Assembly: GCF_949628265.1 (NCBI RefSeq)
Contig: NC_088786.1
Coordinates: 27,177,681-27,241,680, forward strand
From: Cloeon dipterum
Lineage: Eukaryota > Arthropoda > Insecta > Ephemeroptera > Baetidae
Length of the DNA stretch: 64,000 nucleotides
Reading direction: 5' to 3'
Made by a program: the position numbers and the translations under genes. The first letter of the stretch is position 1, and each line of letters starts with the position of its first letter. Below are positions 56,801 through 64,000 of this stretch, piece after piece. The notes under the pieces were generated by a model, which was given only the letters and a program-made list of their open reading frames with translations, searched no databases and was not told the origin of the DNA.

Positions 56801-57820
56801 AAATTCAGCTGTCGCAAGGCCGAGCTGGCTATAAAGCTTGCGTTTATTAAATATTTATAAATTTAGAGTAAGTTTATGTCTCCTAGAGAGGGCTGTTCTT
56901 TAAATATGCATTCAATATAATGAGGTGCATATACAATTGGCTCTATTTCAAAACGGATGACGAGCAAAAGATTTTTTCTCGGTTGGCTGCTTCATGAAGA
57001 ACAAAATAAAAAATAAAATTTTAGTTAATTTTTGCTTTAACTAAATTACAAATTACTCCTGAATCCAGCCTGAATCGATATTTTTGTCATTTTGCTGTTA
57101 AAAGACTTCCTCGCACTTAAAGGAATAAAAAATAGCAATATAAAAAAAGCGTGTGCAAAATATTCTATGGTTTTTCTTTGTTGGTAAAGAAGGTTGTTAA
57201 TGATGAATTTTAGATCTGCAATTTTAGATCATTCTTGTCGGTCTTATATTGGTTTACTTTGTAACTATTTTATATTCTTACTACAAACAGGAGCTCAAAT
57301 AAATAAACGGCATCCTTCAGAGAGTAATATTAGAAATAAAGTTATTGACTCAAAGAAATGCAGCAACCATAACTTAATTTTAAATTCCTAAAAGTGTCAC
57401 GCTAAATAAATTGCTATTGATATTAATAAACGGCAGCCTTAATTTCACTAACCCACCAACACTGGTCTGAAATCCATTCCAAGTAGTACGATTTAAGCGA
57501 TTACAAAGACTCTTATTGGAATAATTGAAGATGAGCACTGATTGTTACTGGTCGTTTCACTTAAGAGTACAATCTTGCTGGAAAGCCACAACTTTCGCAA
57601 CTCACTTAAATTTCAATGGCCATCGCGCTTAGAACGAATTGCATTGTGGCAAGGAAGCTCTCGTCTGTTGTTATTCAAAGTCAAGTTAATTTTTACATCT
57701 CACTTCTCCAAATCGGCCCCTTTAGCAAAAATTTCGAAAATTAATATAATTTTCGTGTGAGGTGTTGCCACCCTCCAGGGAAAAAGGGAAATAATTTTCA
57801 TTTGACAGTTCGATCTCGAA
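53831..57820. other. GC-rich islands and AT-rich spacer
   Basis: Islands at 53.83-54.8 and 55.44-56.56 kb contain GAGAGAGCGAGAGCGAG (about 54124), GAGTGAGTGAGTGTGTGTGT (about 55680) and an AGCAGCAGCAGCAG run (about 55812). Open frames on both strands are low in complexity. 56.6-57.8 kb is AT-rich without features. Confidence 0.4.
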
Positions 57821-59160
57821 GGCTGCCTTGTTTAATACCGAGTCGCGTGGCTAAAATCGATAAAATCGCAAAATTTAACGCAGTGAGAAATTTCGGCCGG
57901 CGCTGAAGAAAGCGAAAGAAATACGAGCGATGCACCCTGGTGCGCGACAAGCGAGCGAGTGGCTGCAAGGGGTAGGTTAGGCTTCAGGTCGGGCGGGCGA
58001 GTCGCACCGGTTGCATACCCGCGGCCGGACCCCACTCGCCGGGTGGATTATGAGATGGGCATGCAGTGGCAGCGAGTATGGTGCGGTCGCTTCTCGGATT
58101 TAAATCGACGGCCGGGCAGGCGGTGCATCGCGGAGAAAGGAACAACATCCGGCTAAGTAAGGAGAGTTGCCTGCTTGAGTGGTTCTTCGCATGCGGTCCA
58201 AAGAGCCGCCGCCGCCGCACCGACTCATTTTGCTCTCATTTTCCCCTCCTGGCGATCATCATCTCACCCAGAGCATGTTGCGGACCATCATACGTATACA
58301 CATGCAGCCAGCGGGGGCGTATGTAAGAAAGGAGAAGGGATTGTGTGAGCCAGCGAGCGGCGAGTGTGTGGCTGCGAGAAGTTTGCTTGCATTATGGGCA
58401 TTGAACGAACGAACGGACGGACCCCCTCCCACACCTCCCTCTCATTAACCCCCCGAAATCGTCTCCCACCCTGACGGTCAGCAAACTAACTTGAGACATT
58501 TCCTAAATATCATTCAAACTGCTAGTAAGAAAATAACAACCGAGCGGGCAGCAGTCGAGCAAGCAGTTGATCGCGAGTGTGTCGAGTGAGTGGTTCGCCG
58601 CCAACGCTGTGATTCGCCGCCGACGCTCTTTTGTTTTTCGAAAAATCTGATACTTCGTCTTCCCTCAACGGTGCGCTATAATCTTTGGTCGCCGAAAGGC
58701 TCTCTTCGTCCCGGGGTGCATGTGCTAAAAGTTATGTTTTTAATTATTTTTTTTCACGTGGTCGTAAACAATCGAAAAAATCTCAGTTTGTAATTGACAT
58801 TCATTCACTAATTAAAAATTATAATTGATTTTTTTTTTAAATTAGACAGCCGAATTTTATTTCCAGTAGCCGGTTTAATTATTGAAACGACCCCTCTCAG
58901 CTGCTTAATAACTACTTTCTTTGGGTGATGTGCCGTGGAGGGGTGAGGGGGTTCTCTCTCTCTTTCTGCTCTCATCGTCATGTGCCGGGAGAGTACATAT
59001 ACGTCGGAAAAGGGTGGTGCTTTCTAATTTACACGCGCAAGATTTTTCTCCGGCAACCAATAAGAAATTAAAAAGTTCTCTCTCTTGCGCTCTCGAGCTC
59101 TTTTTACTCATAAGGCTTGATCGATTGTCTCATAAGAAAGTGTAGTTAGTATATATAATG
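57821..59160. promoter_or_regulatory. GC-rich upstream region of the BTB gene
   Basis: GC-rich, CpG-rich DNA with (GAGC)-like repeats leads toward the BTB gene. CGGCTAAGTAAGG near 58150 could be a splice donor of an upstream leader exon. GTTAGTATATATAATGC at about 59145 is a TATA-like sequence 0.6 kb before the best leader donor. Frames such as 58066-58448 overlap and lack domains. Promoter placement is inference. Confidence 0.35.
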
Positions 59161-59201
59161 CTGTTTGTGTATGCGAGAGAGGGCGAGCGCGCGCGTGGAG
59201 A

Positions 59202-59239
<38 letters not shown>

Positions 59240-59740
59240 AGAGAGACACACACAGAGAACCACCATAGGTTGCGGGTGGAAAAACTTAAAAAATAAGGAA
59301 CACGCATGCACATGCGCGTGTGCAATACAAGAAAGCTGCTCAACTTCAAAAAACGAAGCAAAAATATTTTATTATACACGTACCCGTCTCTCTCACCCCC
59401 ACCTCTTTTTACTTTTCCAACAACTTTGATTAAAATAAAACCTCCTCGTTTATTTTTTACATCAGAATTAGTTGCGATGTGTTGAGGGAAAGACCTCTGC
59501 CCGCCGATGGCTGCTGCTTCGTGATTTCGCACACACGGACCGACCGACCGACCAACCGACACGTTCATTCTTTGCTGACTTGAGCGAGTGATTTCGCGCC
59601 GCGCGGACATCAACACCGCCACGTGCTCCCGCAGTCAAAATTTCCCGACGCCCCCTGTGCAACCCCTCAAAAGTGCGTGATTTTGGCCAGTGATCTCAAC
59701 TGTGACAAGAGAGAATATCCGAGTCAGCGTTTTTCCAAAG
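59161..59740 (+). other. probable 5' leader exon region of the BTB gene
   Basis: The sequence ends at the excellent donor TTTCCAAAG|gtgaga (exon end 59740). It carries (GA)n at 59201-59246 and (GACC)n at 59537-59559, often seen near arthropod developmental promoters. If spliced to the acceptor at 61458, the leader intron is about 1.7 kb. The start of transcription cannot be fixed. Confidence 0.5.
59201..59246 (+). repeat. (GA)n tract
   Basis: Near-perfect GA dinucleotide run directly downstream of a TATA-like site, followed by a short CA run; possible GAGA-factor platform. Confidence 0.85.
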
Positions 59741-61458
59741 GTGAGACCACTTTTCTTTATTCTCGCTCCTTGTTTGGAACCATTAAATTTTAAAATAAAT
59801 ATGTATATCATCATTGCTAATGCTCATGTGTACAAATAACCTTTTCTGCTGCATTCTTAAGTACAATTTAACGAGTGTTTTAATTGCCTAAATTATATTG
59901 TTTGTTGTCGAGTACCATCAATGTTTTAAATTATGTAACATTTGAATACATATTCCATTATTTGTCGAAAAGCGTTGTCCTCGTACATACCACGCACGGA
60001 ATTAACACGGTCTTTAAATAATTGTACGTGTCAGTAATTTTTCCGAGCTCATTGCTGGTGTACTGGTGAGCATTAAGTTTAATTTTAGTGCGTTATTGCA
60101 TAAATATTCGCCACGTAAGTCGATTGCACAAGTGAGTTGTTTGGTGTTTCCATTTAACTTGCACACACATACACATTTCTTCCTTTGTCACAAACATCGG
60201 CACGACTATTTTGCTGAATTATCACAAATGTTTGTGTGTGGCAGTGCGCTTCTTCTAAAATAATATGCACTCTGTGCTGCAATTCGCTCGTGTCAATGAT
60301 ATTTTATACTCTCAACGCGTGACATTGGCAAATGCGTCGTTTTCGTTAATCTCGGCAATGCAACATGTTTACTTTAGAGAGTCTAAATATTTTCAGACTT
60401 GAGGCAACCAAGACCTATGAGATTTTTCAATAAATGTTTATTTTACACGCATCGTACAAATTCTTTTACAAAACGTAAAGTTGTTGAGCTAGGGTTTTTT
60501 TAAGCCAATTTTAAAATAATGTATGTCGCTAAAAAATTAAGACGCTGTCAGTGAGATAATATTACAGTCAAAACAGTCCTGTTTTCGTAACAATTTATGA
60601 TCCCGAATAGATGTAGCAGTTAATGATTACGCGGAATAAAAATTTTAACAAGCGCAGTATAAAATTATGTTTTTAAATGGTAGAAAATTTGCAATTAATC
60701 TGCGATTATCGCCGCGGAATTCTCGCCCTCGAGCGTGGGACAGAGAGCTCATCAGCGCGGCGGTCCGCGCACCTAAAGATTTCCCGCATTTTTTCACAAA
60801 CTCTTTTGGCCCGAAACCATATCTTCAATTTTTAATAGTTCGTTATTCTAATCTTCGGTGACTTTCAATGTATTTAGCTTTATTTCTTCTCATATATAGC
60901 TTTTTTAAAGTTTCGCCATTTTAATTGACAGATTACCATGATTTAAATAATTAAAATGTTTAGAAAGAAGCTTGCGAAGTAATGCGCTTTTTTCATTTTT
61001 ACAGATAACTAGCATACTTGTTTAATTCCAGCATTTCGTGCTTGAGTATCGTTTGTTTTTATTTAGTAAAAAGTTAACCGCAGGCAGGATTTTTACAATT
61101 TTAGGATCAGTGTCACTTGACAAGCCGCTTACAACTGCACAATTTTTGTAGACATAGGCATGTCGCATTAAATTCACGTTATATTTGCCCATAATAGAAG
61201 CTTGTAACAACGAAATTTAAAAAGCGTAAATACATGCTTGATTCTCTTTAATTTTTACTTTCAGAAAGTGCAATATGAGCTTTAGCTTTTAAAACATTTA
61301 CATTAATATTCCTCTTGCTTGCAATTAATGTTAATTTGTTAAGATGATAATTTTTTTAGATTCCTTTGAGTTAATATTACGTGTTTGCAGCTTGAGTTGA
61401 GAATTTCCGCATTTTTAGTGGCGAATGTTTAGCTTAAATTTTGCTGGTTGTGCTGCAG
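59741..61458 (+). other. leader intron of the BTB gene
   Basis: AT-rich DNA between the donor at 59740 and the acceptor GGTTGTGCTGCAG ending at 61458. No internal exon is evident. Confidence 0.45.
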
Positions 61459-61461
61459 GTC

Positions 61462-61482
61462 ATGGCAAATGGTACAAAGTGA
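61462..61482 (+). promoter_or_regulatory. upstream ORF in the BTB leader
   Basis: ATG three bases after the acceptor opens a six-codon frame (MANGTK, then TGA) that ends 32 nt before the BTB start codon at 61515. It may temper translation of the main frame. Confidence 0.45.
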
Positions 61483-61514
61483 CAAGCGAGTTGCGATTGT
61501 CAGTCTGCTGGAAA

Positions 61515-64000
61515 ATGACTTCTGCTGAGGTGTGCGCCCCCGGCTACAGCCTCCGATGGAACAACCACCAGTACCACATTCTCAATGCTCTCGACGCACT
61601 TTTGCAGGACGAGGCTTTTGTTGACGTTACTTTGGTTTGCGACGAAGGAAGGGTCAGGGCACACAGAATTGTCCTGTCCGCGTGTAGGTGAGTGGCAGTG
61701 GTGCTAATCAAGTTAGCAAACACTTTACATTGTTTTCATTGACTTTGTTTTGGTGGAGAATTTCTGGCGTGCGGAACTTTAAATGTTACAATTTTGTTTG
61801 ATGGATTTCTTGTAAATTTAATACAGCATCATGCTTTTGGGGAAGTTTGCGAACGCGTATGCAAATTCAAGGAAAATATCTCAGATCTGGCAGTTTAAAT
61901 TTCACCGAGTAACTCAAAATCATTTTTAAAAAGCACGCTTGCTCATTAATTATTGAGAACATTTTCAGTAGCTTAGTAGCAATATATATTAAAAATATTT
62001 TGAAAAGTTAAAATTTCATTTGGTCGTAGCAATCGAGATTTTTTTTAGACCAGAGAGAGTTTGTTCCAAGAAAAGGATAAAGTTTTAAATGCGTTTTTAT
62101 GGCAATATTTTGTATATGAATGTATTGAAATCAATATGACAATGACGTAAATGTAAAAACGGCACGGCTAAACTGTAATCTATTTCTCCGAAATTAGTTC
62201 AAATTTAAATGGGTTTGGAGTAAATTTCAGAACCTTTTATCTCTCATTTATGCTTCCACAAGGAATAAATGGTGCTATTTTCCACTCTTTCATTTATAGT
62301 CCATATTTTCAACGCATCTTACTGGACTCGCCATGCAAACATCCAGTCATAGTTTTGAAAGATTTGAAGGAATGGGAAGTGCAAGCAATAGTCGATTTCA
62401 TGTACAAGGGCGAAATCAGCGTGAGCCAGGCGCAACTTTCGTCCTTAATCAGAGCCGCCGAGTCGCTGCAGGTACCCAAGCGGAGCAGTAATTTCGGTCG
62501 AGTGTTTTAAATGGAAATTTCGGCAGATCCGCGGACTGGCGCACATGGAGAAAGAACCGCAATCAGTGAGCAGCCACGAGCTGATGGAAACAGCCGCCAC
62601 CCCTGGCTCACCTTCTTCGGCACCTCCGCTGCCCTTTTCGCCAGTGCCGTTCACGGGGCCCCGAGGCCCTGAGAACGGATCCCTCCTCCTTTCCTCACCC
62701 TTTTCGCCCTCACCCGCACCCCATTTCGAGCCTTCGCCAGTGAAGCAATCGCCGATGAGTGAGGCCAGTTCGCCCATCAACTGCCGAGACCACCACAGAG
62801 TTTCGCCTGTTCCCAGAAGAAAACAGGTAAGACTTGTTGCAATTTTTTAATCTAAAATAATAATAACCCTGAAGGATAAAAATTAAATGTTGATTGTAAA
62901 TATCAGGAGGACTTTCGGTTTTTTAATTAGTACTAGCAAAATTTAAATAATAAATTTGATTGCTAGTTCAAAATTATGGCCATCATTCACTCCAAGGGAC
63001 TTAATTACTTTTTTCGCTTTAATTTGAAATGCTGGACATTTTCCTCGGAGCTAAAAAACTTTTCCCTAATTTCGTATGACAGAAAAAAACAAATACTTTA
63101 ATGACTAATAAATTAATAGTTGGGGTACCAAGTTAAAACAATGACGTAACAAACAAAAAAGTAATGATAAATTGCTGTCCCGCAAAACCTGAGTTTCGTA
63201 TATGATGGTAGTATTCTCTTAGTTAATAATGAAATATCGGCAGCTGAACCAACCATTAAGTTCCTATTTCTGATGATTAGAGAGTCAAAGAAGGTGGAGC
63301 TTTATCAATGCCCTAAAATTTAAAATGTTTCATCAAAGTAAAGTCGTCTTTTATTCATTTCCGTGTCACTACTAGCATCAGTAAGAACATGAATGGTCGC
63401 ACCCCATGCAGCATACTGTATCTAATGTCAATTTAAAATATTATAATTTGAACTGAGTTATGACAGGACAATTTCAAATGCAAATTTTACAACTTAAAAT
63501 GTTTCCAAGTCCACGGAGACGAATATCTGACTCATACATTTTTTAAAACGAGAATATAAAAGCGATAAAGGCAGGAAACTAGCATTAAATCTAAAACGGA
63601 GAGAATCAGTAATCCGCTCTGGTTTGTCAAATTTAACCATTTTATAGCCGTTGCATTATCATAATGAAATGCCTCATCGATCAAAGCATTTAAATTGTAA
63701 CAACGGCGAGAGCGAACGTTAATTTAAAAGGTAAAAATCTGTGTGCTCAACACAGGCGAGACCGAGAAGACGATCTGGTGAAATGGTGGCACGCGACCTC
63801 AAAAAGCGGCAACCGAGTCGACCTCCGTCGCCCGACCTGCCTGAAAACTTGAGCATCAAAAAGACGCATTCGTCGGAAAAGGTGAAAAGTAGCCGCGAGC
63901 CATGACATGTGTGCTAATCTCGCTCGAGCAGGTCAACACCATTCTCAACTCGTCCGCTTCGCCGCCGACGGAACACTGCCCGGCGCCGTCGACGCTGCAC
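61515..64000 (+). CDS. BTB/POZ transcription factor, tramtrack/bric-a-brac group (5' part)
   Basis: BTB-TTK proteins are arthropod nuclear regulators that dimerise through the BTB domain and bind DNA through C-terminal zinc fingers or a Pipsqueak domain. Exons are 61515-61687, 62300-62471, 62527-62826, 63756-63881 and 63932-64000, the last cut by the window end; phase is kept over 280 codons. The BTB domain spans residues ~11-122: YSLRWNNHQYHILNALDALL, FVDVTLVCDEG, AHRIVLSACSPYFQRIL, CKHPVIVLKDL, VQAIVDFMYKGEISVSQ and ESLQIRGL. Residues 123-215 are Ser/Pro-rich. Residues 216-257 begin with a basic cluster (ARPRRR) and hold PENLS at 244-248, like a CtBP-docking PxxLS motif. No DNA-binding domain is reached. 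Reading the start at ATG 61515 keeps the short N-terminus usual for the group. The HPVIVLKD...VQAIVDFMY...ESLQ pattern recalls jim lovell more than lola, tramtrack or abrupt; that is from memory. Confidence 0.93.

Noticed and set aside
62445..62780. 111-codon minus-strand frame
   Set aside because: It is antisense to the Ser/Pro-rich exon of the BTB gene and is explained by that exon's composition.

Overview
The window looks like nuclear DNA of an insect or a close arthropod relative. Genes carry GT-AG introns and AATAAA poly(A) signals, many introns are only 50-60 nt, and the right-hand gene encodes a BTB domain of the 'RWNNHQ' (tramtrack/bric-a-brac) type that has expanded in arthropods. 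Nothing bacterial (operon layout, Shine-Dalgarno sites, CRISPR) is present. The background is AT-rich, interrupted by GC- and CpG-rich islands full of simple repeats.

Layout. (1) 1-6.2 kb is non-coding. (2) 6.4-16.5 kb is gene-dense. It begins with a Cks cyclin-dependent-kinase subunit ORF (6438-6689). Only three bases later, in the same frame, comes a ten-exon coiled-coil gene with a Spindly motif (6693-8660). A minus-strand, protein-like stretch that needs one frame change (9162-9565) has no family assignment. A complete six-exon TMEM184 seven-pass membrane protein (10177-14870) follows, then, tail to tail with it, a three-exon 74-residue inner-membrane-type protein resembling complex I subunit B9/NDUFA3 (15870-16450, minus). 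(3) 16.5-59.1 kb is a gene desert of about 42 kb. GC-rich, (GAGC)n-, (GA)n- and (GACC)n-bearing islands alternate with AT-rich stretches, and I found no convincing coding exon. It holds three diverged copies of a 130-170 bp element (near 29.4, 39.0 and 51.0 kb), two copies of a shorter repeat (48.7 and 49.2 kb), and a hairpin or MITE-like palindrome (36.6 kb). (4) 59.1-64.0 kb is the 5' part of a BTB transcription-factor gene: a leader exon, the BTB domain split over two exons, a Ser/Pro-rich linker, a basic exon with a PENLS motif, and a further exon cut by the window end.

Cks and Spindly both act in mitosis (CDK substrate docking; dynein recruitment at kinetochores), so their 3-nt in-frame spacing suggests one shared or dicistronic transcription unit. 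The large desert before a developmental-type BTB gene is the usual setting for a long-range regulatory landscape; the island composition and the three-copy element fit that view, but this is inference. Exon coordinates come from hand reading of splice sites, checked by keeping reading phase across every junction.
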